DNA from: Saccharopolyspora hordei
GTDB lineage: Bacteria; Actinomycetota; Actinomycetes; Mycobacteriales; Pseudonocardiaceae
Assembly (NCBI RefSeq): GCF_013410345.1
Contig: NZ_JACCFJ010000001.1
Location: 5,131,001-5,195,000 of the forward strand
Length of the DNA stretch: 64,000 bases
Reading direction: 5' to 3'
Part shown: positions 46,286-55,979 of the stretch, in pieces
Layout: every line of letters begins with the position of its first letter
Position numbering within the stretch: position 1 is the stretch's first letter
Translations under genes and position numbers: made by a program
Notes under the pieces: generated by a model
What the model was told of the DNA's origin: nothing
Databases searched by the model: none
The model's input: only the letters and a program-made list of their open reading frames with translations

Positions 46286-46316
46286 CAGCCCGCGACGCGA
46301 GAGGCGTAGCGGGCTG
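46286..46316 (-). terminator. Possible hairpin terminator after clpX
   Basis: CAGCCCGC and GCGGGCTG are perfect 8-bp arms around a 15-nt loop, 78 nt after the clpX stop. The stem is short for this genome, so support is moderate. Confidence 0.45.
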
Positions 46317-46393
46317 GGCGGTTTCAGCGTTCCGCGCTCGAAAGCCGTTGGCACACCGGTTGTTCCGGCGTCGGGCGCGGGGAACGGGCAGAA

Positions 46394-47674
46394 CTAGGCG
46401 GACTTCTCGCGGCGCTCGCGGCGCGTCGCCTGGCGGGCCACGATCGTCGGGTTGACGTTCTCGCGCACGGTCTGCTCGGTGATCACGACCTTGGCCACGT
46501 CCGACCGGCTCGGGATGTCGTACATGACCGGCAGCAGGACCTCTTCCAGGATCGCGCGCAGGCCGCGGGCGCCGGTGCCGCGCAGGATCGCCTGGTCGGC
46601 GATCGCCTCCAGCGCGGTCTTGGTGAACTCCAGCTCCACGTTGTCCATCTCGAACAAGCGCTTGTACTGCTTCACCAGCGCGTTGCGCGGCTCGGTCAGG
46701 ATCCGCACCAGCGACGCCTTGTCCAGGTTCGTCACGCTGGCCACCGTGGGGAGCCGGCCGATGAACTCCGGGATCAGCCCGTACTTGATCAGGTCTTCGG
46801 GCATGACGTCGGCGAAGTGGTCGGTGGTGTCGATCTGGGTCTTGGACCGCAGCTCCGCGCCGAAGCCGACGCTGTGCTTGCCGACCCGCTCCTCGACGAT
46901 CTTCTCCAGCCCGGCGAACGCGCCCGCCACGATGAACAGCACGTTCGTGGTGTCGATCTGGATGAACTCCTGGTGCGGGTGCTTGCGGCCGCCCTGCGGC
47001 GGCACGCTGGCCGTGGTGCCCTCCAGGATCTTCAGCAGCGCCTGCTGCACGCCCTCGCCGGAGACGTCGCGGGTGATCGACGGGTTCTCGCTCTTGCGGG
47101 CGATCTTGTCGACCTCGTCGATGTAGATGATGCCGGTCTCGGCCCGCTTGACGTCGTAGTCGGCCGCCTGGATGAGCTTGAGCAGGATGTTCTCGACGTC
47201 CTCGCCCACGTAGCCGGCCTCGGTCAGCGCCGTGGCGTCGGCGATCGCGAACGGCACGTTCAGCATCTTGGCCAGGGTCTGCGCCAGGTAGGTCTTGCCG
47301 CACCCGGTGGGGCCGAGCATCAGGATGTTCGACTTGGCCAGCTCGACGGGCTCCTCACCACGGCTCTCCCGGCGCTCGCTGGCCTGGATGCGCTTGTAGT
47401 GGTTGTAGACCGCGACCGAGAGGTTGCGCTTGGCCGGGTCCTGCCCGATGACGTACTGGTCGAGGAACTCGTGGATCTCCGCCGGCTTGGGCAGCTCGTC
47501 GAGCTTGACCTCGCCGGCCTCCGCCAGCTCCTCCTCGATGATCTCGTTGCAGAGATCGATGCACTCATCGCAGATGTACACGCCGGGGCCGGCGATGAGT
47601 TTCTTCACCTGCTTCTGGCTCTTCCCGCAGAAGGAGCACTTCAGCAGGTCGCCGCCGTCACCGATACGTGCCAT
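46394..47674 (-). CDS. clpX: ATP-dependent Clp protease ATP-binding subunit ClpX
   Basis: The 426-residue AAA+ unfoldase feeds proteins to ClpP. The N-terminal zinc domain has CSFCGKSQ and [11 protein letters not shown] (residues about 14-42), then Walker [12 protein letters not shown], Walker [12 protein letters not shown], the ClpP-contact loop with VGFGAEL, and the sensor-2 region [11 protein letters not shown]. The length is normal. It is separated from clpP2 by a 541-nt gene-free gap, so it may have its own promoter. Confidence 0.97.
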   Translation of the reverse strand: MARIGDGGDLLKCSFCGKSQKQVKKLIAGPGVYICDECIDLCNEIIEEELAEAGEVKLDELPKPAEIHEFLDQYVIGQDPAKRNLSVAVYNHYKRIQASERRESRGEEPVELAKSNILMLGPTGCGKTYLAQTLAKMLNVPFAIADATALTEAGYVGEDVENILLKLIQAADYDVKRAETGIIYIDEVDKIARKSENPSITRDVSGEGVQQALLKILEGTTASVPPQGGRKHPHQEFIQIDTTNVLFIVAGAFAGLEKIVEERVGKHSVGFGAELRSKTQIDTTDHFADVMPEDLIKYGLIPEFIGRLPTVASVTNLDKASLVRILTEPRNALVKQYKRLFEMDNVELEFTKTALEAIADQAILRGTGARGLRAILEEVLLPVMYDIPSRSDVAKVVITEQTVRENVNPTIVARQATRRERREKSA

Positions 47675-48215
47675 GACCGCTGACCCCGTCCCCTCCGGCG
47701 CGCCGTCCGGTGGCGCGCCTGACCGTGTGTGCTTCCGACGGTACCTGGCGCTCCCCGCGTTCGGGGAGACTCACAGTGTCCGCCATGGCCAAGCGTGACG
47801 GTGACCAGCACCGCGCTCGGCGTGTCGTGATCCCGCTCCCGGGCGTGCCGCGCCACCGCATGACGGGAAGGCTACGCGTTCCCCCCGCCCGCAGCAGCTG
47901 CTTTCCCGGCGCGTGGTCGGCGCGAGCGACCGGCCCGCCCCCATGGTTGATACCTGCGCCGAACGCACGGCCACCACCTGCGAGGACGTGACATGACCCA
48001 CGACTGGGGAGCACGGTCGGCAACGGCACCGCTGCCGTCCCGGGGACTGCCGCCTCACCCGGTCGGCTGCCACCGTCACCGCCGGTCACGGCCCCGCCAC
48101 GCGTGGCCCGGCGGCGCAGGGGGCCGGAGGGCACCTGGCGAGCACGGCCCACCACGCGCGGGCCGCGCACCGCCAGGCATCCCCCGCAGCACCTGCGCAG
48201 CAGCTCCCAGAGCCG
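47675..48215. other. Gene-free region between clpX and clpP2 with a short hairpin
   Basis: About 540 nt without a credible gene on either strand. CTCCCCG-CGTT-CGGGGAG at 47751-47768 is a perfect 7-bp inverted repeat, 77 nt upstream of clpX; it could be an operator or a stop for transcripts coming from clpP1P2. The clpX promoter must also lie here. Confidence 0.45.
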
Positions 48216-48848
48216 TCAGGCGTGCTGCTGGGAGAGCTTCCGGTACGGCACCACCTCGTCGATGAGGCCGTAGTCCACGGCCTGCTCCGCGGTCAGGATC
48301 TTGTCGCGGTCGACGTCCTGGCGCACCTGCTCCTTCGAGCGGCTGGTGTGCTTGGCCAGCGTCGACTCCATCAGGTCCCGCATGCGCTGGACCTCGGCCG
48401 CCTGGATCTCCAGGTCGGAGACCTGGCCGTAGATGCCCTCGACCGACGGCTGGTGGATGAGCACCCGCGAGTTGGGCAGCGCCTGGCGCTTGCCCTTGGT
48501 GCCCGCCGCCAGCAGCACGGCCGCCGCCGACGCCGCCTGCCCGAGGCAGATGGTGCGCACGTCAGGACGCACGTACTGGATGGTGTCGTAGATGGCCATC
48601 ATCGCGGTGAACGAGCCACCCGGGGAGTTGATGTACATCTGGATCTCCCGGTCCGGGTCGTCGGACTCGAGGAAGAGCAGCTGCGCCATCACGTCGTTGG
48701 CGGAGGCGTCGTCGACCTGGACGCCGAGGAACACGATGCGTTCCTCGAACAGCTTGTTGTACGGGTTCGACTCCTTGACGCCGTACGCGGTGCGCTCGAC
48801 GAACGAGGGCAGCACGTACCGGGACTGCAGGGACTGGTAAGGGTTCAC
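48216..48848 (-). CDS. clpP2: ATP-dependent Clp protease proteolytic subunit ClpP2
   Basis: The 210-residue serine protease subunit has Ser107 ([11 protein letters not shown]), His132 ([10 protein letters not shown]) and Asp182 ([12 protein letters not shown]). The start [23 protein letters not shown] matches mycobacterial ClpP2, which forms a mixed tetradecamer with ClpP1 and docks ClpX/ClpC. It lies 36 nt after clpP1 on the same strand. GTG at 48848 is the start. Confidence 0.95.
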   Translation of the reverse strand: MNPYQSLQSRYVLPSFVERTAYGVKESNPYNKLFEERIVFLGVQVDDASANDVMAQLLFLESDDPDREIQMYINSPGGSFTAMMAIYDTIQYVRPDVRTICLGQAASAAAVLLAAGTKGKRQALPNSRVLIHQPSVEGIYGQVSDLEIQAAEVQRMRDLMESTLAKHTSRSKEQVRQDVDRDKILTAEQAVDYGLIDEVVPYRKLSQQHA

Positions 48849-48884
48849 GGCGGGTGACTCCTCGTTGCTAGGTCCGGGGGATGA

Positions 48885-49508
48885 TCAGCTGCGCGGCAGG
48901 TTCGCGGCGGTCGCCACGTGGTCCACGAACCCGTACTCGCGGGCCTCCTCCGCGGTGAACCACCGGTCGCGGTCGGAGTCCTGGATGATGCGTTCCACCG
49001 TCTGCCCGGTCTGCTCGGCGATCAGCTCGGCCATCTCCTGCTTGTGCCGGGAGAACATCCGGGCCTGGATCTCGATGTCCGAGGCCGTGCCGCCGAGGCC
49101 GGCCGAGGGCTGGTGCATCATGATCCGCGCGTGCGGCAGCGCGAACCGCTTGCCCTTCGCGCCGGCGGACAGCAGGAACTGCCCCATCGAGGCCGCCATG
49201 CCCATCGCCACGGTGACCACGTCCGGCTTGACCAGCTGCATGGTGTCGTAGATCGCCATGCCCGCGGTCACCGAACCACCCGGCGAGTTGATGTAGAGCG
49301 AGATGTCGCGGTCCGGGTCCTCGGCCGCCAGCAGCAGCAGCTGCGAGCAGATCTGGTTCGAGATCGAGTCCTCGACCTGGGAGCCGAGGACGATGATGCG
49401 CTCCCGCAGCAGCCGCTCGTAAACCGAGTCGTTGAGCGAGAGTCCGTTGGTGCCCGTCCGCATGGACGGCGCCTGCGCGTCGGACGCCGGAGTCAGGTGC
49501 TGCGTCAC
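48885..49508 (-). CDS. clpP1: ATP-dependent Clp protease proteolytic subunit ClpP1
   Basis: The 207-residue subunit has the catalytic triad Ser107 ([11 protein letters not shown]), His132 (ARIMMHQPS) and Asp181 ([10 protein letters not shown]). [22 protein letters not shown] matches the N-terminus of mycobacterial ClpP1. GTG at 49508 has GGGGAG close by; ATG at 49463 is an alternative and would be close to the processed form. It sits directly below tig, as in mycobacteria, but a hairpin separates them. Confidence 0.95.
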   Translation of the reverse strand: MTQHLTPASDAQAPSMRTGTNGLSLNDSVYERLLRERIIVLGSQVEDSISNQICSQLLLLAAEDPDRDISLYINSPGGSVTAGMAIYDTMQLVKPDVVTVAMGMAASMGQFLLSAGAKGKRFALPHARIMMHQPSAGLGGTASDIEIQARMFSRHKQEMAELIAEQTGQTVERIIQDSDRDRWFTAEEAREYGFVDHVATAANLPRS

Positions 49509-49665
49509 GTCTCCCCTGCCTTCTCCCACTTTGGGCTCATTCCACGCAGGCCACTCGGGTCACTCGCGCCGCTCCCGGCCCTTCTCCACAATGGACCGGC
49601 CGGGTCCGCGGGCGGGCGCCGACGGCCTGCTTCCCTCTCGGGTGATCCGCTACCACCGACCCTAA

Positions 49666-49707
49666 CGAAAGTGGGCGGCACCAGCTTCCCAGTACCGCCC
49701 ACGTTCG
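49666..49707 (-). terminator. Hairpin terminator after tig
   Basis: Arms 49666-49678 and 49695-49707 pair at 12 of 13 positions (core GTGGGCGG/CCGCCCAC) around a 16-nt loop, 29 nt after the tig stop. Confidence 0.7.
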
Positions 49708-49735
49708 CTCAGAGCATGTTCGATTCGTCGAGCCG

Positions 49736-51106
49736 TCACTCCGCCTTCGCGGTCTCGGTCGACTCCTCGCCCTCGCTCTCGCCCTGCTGGGGGCCGAACA
49801 GCTCGTCCATGTCCAGCTCGTTGCCCTCGGAGTCCGTGACCTTGGCCTGCCGGACCACCGAGAACAGCGCCTTGCTGCGGCGGACGTCGGCGTACAGCGC
49901 GCCGAGCTGGCCCGCCTGCTGGGCCTGCTGGACGAACTGGTCCGGGCTCATGCCGAACCGCTGCGCCTGGTAGATGATCCGCTGGGTCAGCTCGTCGTCG
50001 GAGACCGAGACGTCCTCGGCGTCGGCGATGGTGTCCAGCACCAGCTGGGTGCGGACCGCCTTCTCCGCCTCCTCGCGGGTCTCCTGGTCGAACTGCTCGC
50101 GGGTCTTGCCCTGCTGCTCAAGCCACTCTTCGAAGCGCTTCTCGTCGTGGTCGAACGGGTGCACCGCGTCGTGCTTGCGCACCTCGATCTCGGACTCGAC
50201 GACCTTCTCCGGCAGCGGGACCTCGACGGTCTCCAGCAGCGCGTCCAGGACCTTGTCCCGGGCCTGCATGCCCTGCTGCATCTTCTTGACCCGGCCCAGC
50301 CGCTCACGCAGGTCGGCGACGAGCTCCTCGACGGTGTCGAACTCGCTGGCCATCTGCGCGAACTCGTCGTCGGCCTCGGGCAGCTGGCGCTCCTTGACGG
50401 AGTTCAGCTTGACCGTCACCTCGGCCTCCTTGCCGGCGTGCTCGCCGGCCACCAGGGTGGTGGTGAAGGTCTTGGTGTCGCCCTCGCTCGCGCCGATCAG
50501 CGCCTCGTCGATGCCCTCGATCAACTGGCCGGAGCCGATCTCGTAGGACATGCCGCTGGTCTTGGCGTCCTCGACCTCTTCGCCGTCGACGGTGGCCGAC
50601 AGGTCGATGCTGACGAAGTCGCCCTCCTGCGCGGGCCGCTCAACGCCGACGAGGGTGCCGAAGCGGGCGCGCAGCGAGTCCAGCTGCTCGTTCACCTCGT
50701 CCTCGGTCACCTCGACGTCGTCCACGCTCACCGAGAGCTCGCCGAAGGCGGGCACGGTGATCTCCGGGCGGACGTCGACCTCGGCGGTGAACGCGATCTC
50801 CGCGCCGTCCTCGATCTTGGTCACCTCGATGTCCGGGCGACCGAGGGTGCGCACCTCGCTGCTGTTGACCGCCTCCAGGTACTTGGCCGGAACCGCCTCG
50901 TTGACGACCTCGTCGAGCACGGGACCCCGACCGATGCGGCTCTCCAGCACCCGCGCCGGGGCCTTGCCCGGCCGGAAACCGGGGATGCGGACCTGCTGGG
51001 CCAGTGCCTTGTACGCGCGGTCGAAGTTCGGCTTGAGCTCGTCGAACGGCACCTCGACGTTGATCCGGACGCGCGTCGGGCTCAGGTGCTCGACGGTGCT
51101 CTTCAC
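49736..51106 (-). CDS. tig: Trigger factor (ribosome-associated peptidyl-prolyl isomerase)
   Basis: This 456-residue chaperone binds the ribosome exit tunnel. The N-terminal tail has [20 protein letters not shown] and the ribosome-binding signature GFRPGKAP (43-50). An FKBP-type isomerase domain covers about 155-240 ([18 protein letters not shown]), followed by a helical C-terminal chaperone domain and an acidic tail ([12 protein letters not shown]). GTG at 51106 is chosen because the family begins VKSTVE; upstream codons belong to the promoter region shared with the divergent gene. Confidence 0.97.
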   Translation of the reverse strand: MKSTVEHLSPTRVRINVEVPFDELKPNFDRAYKALAQQVRIPGFRPGKAPARVLESRIGRGPVLDEVVNEAVPAKYLEAVNSSEVRTLGRPDIEVTKIEDGAEIAFTAEVDVRPEITVPAFGELSVSVDDVEVTEDEVNEQLDSLRARFGTLVGVERPAQEGDFVSIDLSATVDGEEVEDAKTSGMSYEIGSGQLIEGIDEALIGASEGDTKTFTTTLVAGEHAGKEAEVTVKLNSVKERQLPEADDEFAQMASEFDTVEELVADLRERLGRVKKMQQGMQARDKVLDALLETVEVPLPEKVVESEIEVRKHDAVHPFDHDEKRFEEWLEQQGKTREQFDQETREEAEKAVRTQLVLDTIADAEDVSVSDDELTQRIIYQAQRFGMSPDQFVQQAQQAGQLGALYADVRRSKALFSVVRQAKVTDSEGNELDMDELFGPQQGESEGEESTETAKAE

Positions 51107-51295
51107 GTGGTCTCCTAGTGCGAACGTGCTTTGATCCCCCGGCGCTGCCAGCGGGCGCGGCACAACACCACCCCCGAATGCCGGGCTGACCTCCGAGTCT
51201 ATTGCTTCCCGCCCGGAGCCACGGGCCGGGGTTGCGACAAGCGCGCCGAGCAGGCTCGCCCCACGGCGGCGGGCCGGTCGTGCTTGAGTGGGACC

Positions 51296-52204
51296 GTGCA
51301 GCACACACCAGCCGCCCCCGCCACCTGCTCCGCCCAGTCGACCGCGCTCGCCGAGCCGCTCGCCGGGACCGCGGCGGTCGCGCGCGCCTGGCTGTGCCTG
51401 GAGCAGCGCGGCCCGTGGGGGCACACGGCGCTCACGCAGAGCCACCTGGACCCGGACCTGGGGCGCGCGCTGGACGCGAAGGCCGGTGAGCACGGGGTGC
51501 GGGTGCAGCTGATCAGGCGCCCCGGGCACCACGCCGACACGCCGGGTGACACCGAGCGCCGCGTCCTGCTCGCGCACACCGCGCCCGGCACCGGCTGGCT
51601 GCGCGAGCACACCCTCGCCGACCCCGCCGAGCTGCTCGACCTCGACTTCGAGCGCATCGCCGCCGGGCACCACGACGGCTGGGGGCGGCCGGTCACCGAC
51701 CCGGTCCTGCTGGTGTGCACCAACGGCCGCCGCGACCGGTGCTGCGCCCTGCTGGGCCGCGAGCTCATCACCGAGCTGGCCGGCCGCCACGACGAGGCCG
51801 TCTGGGAGACCTCGCACACCGGCGGGCACCGCTTCGCGCCCGCCGCGGTGCTGCTGCCCAGCGGCTACACCTACGGGCGGCTCACCGCGCCGGCCGTGGA
51901 GGCGGTCCTGTCGGCGGCGGCCTCGGGCAAGGTCGCGCTGGAGCACTGCCGCGGGCGGTCGACCTGGGACCGCGCCGGTCAGGCCGCCGAGCTGGCGGTC
52001 CGCGAGCACCTCGGCGAACACCTCGTCGACGCGCTGCGCGTCGCCGGCGGCCGCGACGACGTGGTCGAGGTGGCCCACCAGGACGGTCGCCGCTGGCAGG
52101 TGACCGTGCGGGCCCGCGAGCTCGACCCGCCGCGGCCCAGCAGCTGCGGAGCGGCGGCGGTGCGGCCCACCGCCCTCGCCGCGGTGGCCGTCACCGAGCG
52201 TTGA
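51296..52204 (+). CDS. Sucrase/ferredoxin-like family protein (thioredoxin-like ferredoxin)
   Basis: The 302-residue protein belongs to the Sucrase/ferredoxin-like (Apd1/AIM32-type) family. Conserved parts are the early Cys in [19 protein letters not shown], the cluster-binding [17 protein letters not shown] with three Cys near 142-153, and [23 protein letters not shown] with conserved His residues. Such proteins carry a thioredoxin-like 2Fe-2S fold and act in redox reactions; the sucrase name is historical. GTG at 51296 begins the plausible leader [12 protein letters not shown]. It is divergent from tig. Confidence 0.85.
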   Translation: MQHTPAAPATCSAQSTALAEPLAGTAAVARAWLCLEQRGPWGHTALTQSHLDPDLGRALDAKAGEHGVRVQLIRRPGHHADTPGDTERRVLLAHTAPGTGWLREHTLADPAELLDLDFERIAAGHHDGWGRPVTDPVLLVCTNGRRDRCCALLGRELITELAGRHDEAVWETSHTGGHRFAPAAVLLPSGYTYGRLTAPAVEAVLSAAASGKVALEHCRGRSTWDRAGQAAELAVREHLGEHLVDALRVAGGRDDVVEVAHQDGRRWQVTVRARELDPPRPSSCGAAAVRPTALAAVAVTER

Positions 52205-52448
52205 GCACCGACCCGACCGCCGCGCTCAGCTCCGTCGGGGTGACCGCCGTCACGATCCCGTCCGACGGTGCCAGCTCGGCGGCCCCGTCCGGTCCGGGAA
52301 CGACGAACGACACCACGACCAGCAGCACCAGCGCGGCACCCAGCACCGCGCACACCACCACCGCGGGGAGGTGCACGCGCAACCCCGGATTCCCATCGCG
52401 CACGAACGAGGAATCGGCACCCCGCGCCCGGCCGTTACCAACCGTCAC
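52191..52448 (-). CDS. Small single-helix membrane protein, hypothetical
   Basis: The 85-residue protein has a charged N-terminus, one strong transmembrane helix ([20 protein letters not shown], about 29-48) and an extracytoplasmic tail. No family is recognised. It overlaps the convergent redox gene by 14 nt at the 3' ends. Codon use is consistent with a real gene; GTG at 52448 is the start. Confidence 0.55.
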   Translation of the reverse strand: MTVGNGRARGADSSFVRDGNPGLRVHLPAVVVCAVLGAALVLLVVVSFVVPGPDGAAELAPSDGIVTAVTPTELSAAVGSVLNAR

Positions 52449-52584
52449 GCCTGCCTGCGACTCACATCACCGGAAGCGTTCGCAGCCGATCACCGTGGTG
52501 TTCCGGGTGGTCACCGGGCGAGGCCGCACGCCCCGGAGAGGGAGAACCGGCCGCCCGCGAAGGAGCGAGCGACCGGCCGCGACG

Positions 52585-52658
52585 TCGGGGTGGCGGGATT
52601 TGAACCCACGACCCCTCGCACCCAAAGCGAGTGCGCTACCAAACTGCGCCACACCCCG
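52585..52658 (-). tRNA. tRNA-Pro (anticodon TGG)
   Basis: The minus strand folds as a full cloverleaf: acceptor CGGGGTG/CACCCCG, D arm GCGC...GCGC, anticodon stem CTCGC/GCGAG with loop TTTGGGT (TGG at 34-36), and T arm with TTCAAAT. The CCA end is not encoded. The discriminator is A. Confidence 0.96.
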
Positions 52659-52784
52659 TCCGACGTGCGGCGCACCCGGGAACCCCGGGTGCGTTGCGAT
52701 GAGCCTATCGCGACCCGCTAAGCTGTGGCACGCAAGGTCGCCGAACCGCGCGGACCACCGCGTGACCAGGCAGGACCTTCGTGC

Positions 52785-52855
52785 GCGGGCGTAGCTCAAT
52801 GGTAGAGCCCCAGTCTTCCAAACTGGTGACGCGGGTTCGATTCCCGTCGCCCGCT
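52785..52855 (+). tRNA. tRNA-Gly (anticodon TCC)
   Basis: Acceptor GCGGGCG/CGCCCGC, D arm GCTC...GAGC, anticodon stem CCAGT/ACTGG with loop CTTCCAA (TCC), and T arm GCGGG-TTCGATT-CCCGT form a complete cloverleaf. CCA is not encoded. It diverges from tRNA-Pro 126 nt away and is followed by a strong hairpin. Confidence 0.97.
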
Positions 52856-52865
52856 CAGCGCACAG

Positions 52866-52894
52866 CGGGGGCCGACGGACGCCGTCGGCCCCCG
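52866..52894 (+). terminator. Hairpin terminator after tRNA-Gly
   Basis: Perfect 13-bp arms (CGGGGGCCGACGG, 52866-52878, and 52882-52894) have a 3-nt loop and are followed by TTCGCTT, 10 nt after the tRNA. Confidence 0.88.
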
Positions 52895-53054
52895 TTCGCT
52901 TCCCCGCCCCTCCCGCGGGCGGGAGCTCGCTTCCCCGGGAGTGGTAGCCCGGTACGGCGAGGACCGGCCTGCCGGGGGCGTGGCGACTTCACGACGACCT
53001 GACGTGCCCGCGACCCCACCGACGAGCGGCACCCGGGTCCGCACCCCCGCGTGA

Positions 53055-53288
53055 TCAGTCCGCCGCCCTGGACTGACCGGGGGTCCGCCGGGGGCGTTCC
53101 TGGCCTCTGCGGGGTTCGTGGTGCTGGGTATCCTCCTGGCCCTGCGGGTGCGCGACGCCGATGCCGCAGCCAGCTCCGACCGCCCGAGCGACTCGGCCCG
53201 CCCCGGCGATCGCGGACCGGACGGGACCGTGGGACGGGTCTCGCGCACCCCACCGCCGGACTGCTCCGGGGCAGTATGTGAGGGGTGA
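53055..53288 (+). pseudogene. C-terminal remnant of a membrane transporter (MFS-like last helix)
   Basis: One plus-strand frame is open from just after a TGA at 53052 to a TGA at 53286, with no credible start. It encodes GAFLASAGFVVLGILLALRV followed by RDADAAASSDRPSDSARPGDRG. A final hydrophobic helix followed by Arg-Val-Arg-Asp and a loose polar tail is how many MFS exporters end. The stop overlaps the GTG of the next gene (GTGA), which suggests that an intact transporter was once coupled to it. Truncation by deletion is inferred. The rest of the 429-nt gap after tRNA-Gly (52895-53054) shows no other gene. Confidence 0.5.
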
Positions 53289-53920
53289 CCGATATGCCGC
53301 ACGTCGACCAGGTCCGCAACCACGCCCGCTGGCGCTCGGACTGGCGCGCCGGACGCACCGGCTACGCCTGGCTGCTGCCGCTCGCCGACCAGCCGGGCCT
53401 GCGCAAGCTGGTCAACGACTACCAGTACGCGCTGCGCGACCTGCCCGGCTTCGACCTGGTGCCGCTGGAGTGGATGCACATCCTGGTCCAGGAGGTCGGG
53501 TTCACCGACGAGGTCGACGAGTCGCAGATCGAGCCGCTGGTCGCCGCCACCCGCAAGCGGCTGGATTCGGTGCTGCCGCTCACCCTGGCCTTCCACCGCG
53601 CGGTGGTGCAGCCGGAGTCGCTGTCGCTGCCGGCCGAACCCCAGTCGACCGTCATGGAGCTGCGCGCCGCGGTGCGCGAGGCGCTGGTCGACGTGCTCGG
53701 CGAGTCGGCGGTGCCCCCGGAACCCGACGACGTCGACAAGCACGTCAGCCTCGCCCACTCCACCACCGACGGACCGGCGATCTTCGCCGTGGCCACGCTC
53801 AGCGGCACCCACGTCGAGCCGACCACGGCCAAGCTCCCGGCGTTGTCGCTGGTCAAGCTCAACCGCGACCACTCGTGCCCGGAGTGGGAGACGGTCACCG
53901 AGATCCCCCTCGGCGGCTGA
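53285..53920 (+). CDS. 2'-5' RNA ligase family protein
   Basis: The 211-residue protein resembles the two-His phosphoesterase (2H) superfamily: LVPLEWMHILVQEVGFTDEV near 55-75, with the first His, and KHVSLAHSTTDG near 158-169, with the HxS motif. The strand and helix spacing fits bacterial 2'-5' RNA ligase-like proteins. The first motif is HIL rather than HxT/S, so activity is uncertain. GTG at 53285 is the start, with GGGG upstream and the remnant transporter stop overlapping. Confidence 0.8.
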   Translation: MTDMPHVDQVRNHARWRSDWRAGRTGYAWLLPLADQPGLRKLVNDYQYALRDLPGFDLVPLEWMHILVQEVGFTDEVDESQIEPLVAATRKRLDSVLPLTLAFHRAVVQPESLSLPAEPQSTVMELRAAVREALVDVLGESAVPPEPDDVDKHVSLAHSTTDGPAIFAVATLSGTHVEPTTAKLPALSLVKLNRDHSCPEWETVTEIPLGG

Positions 53921-53970
53921 CGCCCGTCCGGCGGGTCGCGGCGTCCTGCCGGGCTGGGTATCAAGGCCGT

Positions 53971-55185
53971 ATGGGGCAGCTCAGCACGCGGACCCTGCGG
54001 TCCGACGAGTACGGGGCCTTCTTCGACGTCTTCGCCGCCGCCTTCCTCGACGACGCGCTGGACACCGCGCGCGACGCCTACCGCGGCGCGTTCGACCCGG
54101 AGCTCACGCACGGCGTCTTCGACGGCGACGAGCTGATCGGCGTGGCCGGGCGGCTCGAACTGGAGATCACCGTGCCCGGGCCCGTCCCGTGCCCGGTCGC
54201 CGCGGTCACCGCGGTCGGCGTCAAGCCCGGGCACCGCCGGCGCGGCGTGCTGACCGCGCTCATGCGCGACCAGCTGGACGCGATGCACGACGACAGCACC
54301 CCGATCGCGGCGCTGTACTCCTCGGAAGCGGGCATCTACGGGCGGTTCGGGTACGGCCTGGCCACCCTCGAGAGCCACCTGGTGCTGCCGCGCGGTGCTC
54401 CCTTCCTGTCCACTGTGGAGATCGACGACCGGCCGGTCCGCGAGCTCGACCGCGAGCAGGCGCTGGAGGTGGTCCGCGCCCGCTACCCCGCGGTCGCGAG
54501 GACCCGCACCGGCTGGCTGTCGCGCACCGACGGCTCGTGGCAGGCCCGCGTGCTGGACGGCCCCAACGCGCGCGGCGGCCTCGGCGCACCCCGGTTCGCG
54601 GTGCACCCCGACGGCTACGCCATCTACCGGCCCAAGCAGGAGTGGACCGACCGCGGACCCGAGCACCAGCTGGACGTGGCCGAGCTCGTGGCCGCGACCC
54701 CGCAGGCCTACGCCGCCCTGTGGCGGTACCTGCTGGACCTCGACCTGGTCGGCTCGGTGCGCTGGCGCAAGGCCGCCGTCGACGAACCGGTGCTCGACAT
54801 GCTGGTCGACCCGCGCGCCGTCGACCGGCGAGTGCTCGACGGGTTGTGGCTGCGGCTGGTCGACGTGGACCGGGCGCTGATGTCCCGGCGCTACGCCTCG
54901 TCGGTCGACGTGGTGCTCGAGGTCACCGACCGCTTCTGCCCGTGGAACGCGGGCCGCTGGCGGTTGCGCACCGACGGGGACGGGTCCGCCACCGTCACCC
55001 GGACCCAGCACGCCGGGCACCTCGCCTTGGACGTCACCGACCTGGCGGCCGCCTTCCTCGGCGGCAGCACGCTGACCGGGCTGGCACGCTCGGGCCGGGT
55101 CGTCGAGCACGAGCCGGGGACGCTGCTGGCGACCTCCCGGGCGTTCGCCACCGACTGCGCCCCGCACTGCCCGGAGCCCTTCTGA
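53971..55185 (+). CDS. Eis-like GNAT family N-acetyltransferase
   Basis: The 404-residue protein has the three-part Eis architecture. An N-terminal GNAT domain carries the acetyl-CoA loop KPGHRRRGVLTALM near 90-103 and YGRFGYGLAT with the catalytic Tyr. A second GNAT-like domain contains WLSRTDGSWQARVL, and a C-terminal SCP2-like domain follows. The chain ends in Phe (PEPF); the terminal carboxylate of Phe is the general base in mycobacterial Eis. Eis enzymes acetylate several amines of aminoglycosides and other polyamines, so modest intrinsic drug resistance is possible. ATG at 53971 is the start. Confidence 0.9.
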   Translation: MGQLSTRTLRSDEYGAFFDVFAAAFLDDALDTARDAYRGAFDPELTHGVFDGDELIGVAGRLELEITVPGPVPCPVAAVTAVGVKPGHRRRGVLTALMRDQLDAMHDDSTPIAALYSSEAGIYGRFGYGLATLESHLVLPRGAPFLSTVEIDDRPVRELDREQALEVVRARYPAVARTRTGWLSRTDGSWQARVLDGPNARGGLGAPRFAVHPDGYAIYRPKQEWTDRGPEHQLDVAELVAATPQAYAALWRYLLDLDLVGSVRWRKAAVDEPVLDMLVDPRAVDRRVLDGLWLRLVDVDRALMSRRYASSVDVVLEVTDRFCPWNAGRWRLRTDGDGSATVTRTQHAGHLALDVTDLAAAFLGGSTLTGLARSGRVVEHEPGTLLATSRAFATDCAPHCPEPF

Positions 55186-55252
55186 TCGTCCGGACGCGGG
55201 ACATCCGGGTACCGTCGAGGAGGACGGGTCCGTCCGGTCCGAGGAGGCTCGG

Positions 55253-55978
55253 GTGTCCACCGCAGTCCTGGTCATCGTGGTCGCGCTGCTGGTGGTCGTC
55301 GCGGCCGTCTGGTGGTCCCGGCGCAAGGCCGTGGAGCACGAACGCACCCAGCTCGAGGACGCCAAGGCCGAAGCGCGGCGCTGGGTGGAGCGGCTCGGCG
55401 GCCAGGTGCTCAACCTGGTCGGCACCAACGACGCCGCCAAGCAGGCGCTGGCCGACGCCGCCGAGCGGCACGGCGCCGCGGTGTCCCAGCTGGAGCGCGC
55501 CACCACGCCGCAGCAGGCCCGGTTGACCACCGAGTCCGCCCTGGAGGGGCTGTACTACGTGCGGGCCGCGCGGATCGCCATGGACCTGGACCCCGGGCCC
55601 GAGCTGCCCGACCTGTCCGGCCAGCGCAGCGCCGGGGCGGTCACCGAGCACCGCGAGGTCGAGGTGGACGGCCGCCGGCAGGTGGCCTCACCGGAGCCGA
55701 GCGAGCGGACGCCGCACTACTACCCCGGCGGCACGGTGGCCGGGCGCCCGGTGCCGCAGGGCTGGTACAGCGAGCCGTGGTGGAAGCCCGCCCTCCTCGC
55801 CGGCGCCTGGGGGGCCGGGTCGCTGGTGCTGGCGAGCACGCTGCTCGGCGGGATGGCCGGGATCCCGGCGGAGGCCGCCCACGGCTTCCCGGAGGGCGCC
55901 GACACGGGCGCGGACGCGGGGGACGTCGGGGACCCCGGCTTCGAGGACTTCGGCGGGTTCGGCGACGTCGACTTCTGA
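55253..55978 (+). CDS. Membrane-anchored protein with coiled coil and Asp/Gly-rich tail, unknown function
   Basis: The 241-residue protein has an N-terminal transmembrane helix (STAVLVIVVALLVVVAAVWW, 2-21) and a coiled-coil-like region (about 25-90). A conserved segment, YYPGGTVAGRPVPQGWYSEPWWKP, follows around 147-170, then a second hydrophobic helix (about 172-200) and a Gly/Asp/Phe-rich tail. Similar proteins occur across Pseudonocardiaceae without known function. GTG at 55253 has GAGGAGG upstream. It converges on nei with a 1-nt gap. Confidence 0.7.
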   Translation: MSTAVLVIVVALLVVVAAVWWSRRKAVEHERTQLEDAKAEARRWVERLGGQVLNLVGTNDAAKQALADAAERHGAAVSQLERATTPQQARLTTESALEGLYYVRAARIAMDLDPGPELPDLSGQRSAGAVTEHREVEVDGRRQVASPEPSERTPHYYPGGTVAGRPVPQGWYSEPWWKPALLAGAWGAGSLVLASTLLGGMAGIPAEAAHGFPEGADTGADAGDVGDPGFEDFGGFGDVDF

Positions 55979-55979
55979 G

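Noticed and set aside
47641-48265. Small genes in the clpX-clpP2 gap
   Set aside because: Short frames overlap on all strands, lack matches and ribosome sites, and have no consistent codon bias.
52586-52855. Third tRNA gene or an integrated element between the two tRNA genes
   Set aside because: The 126 nt between tRNA-Pro and tRNA-Gly has no cloverleaf, no integrase and no duplicated tRNA end.
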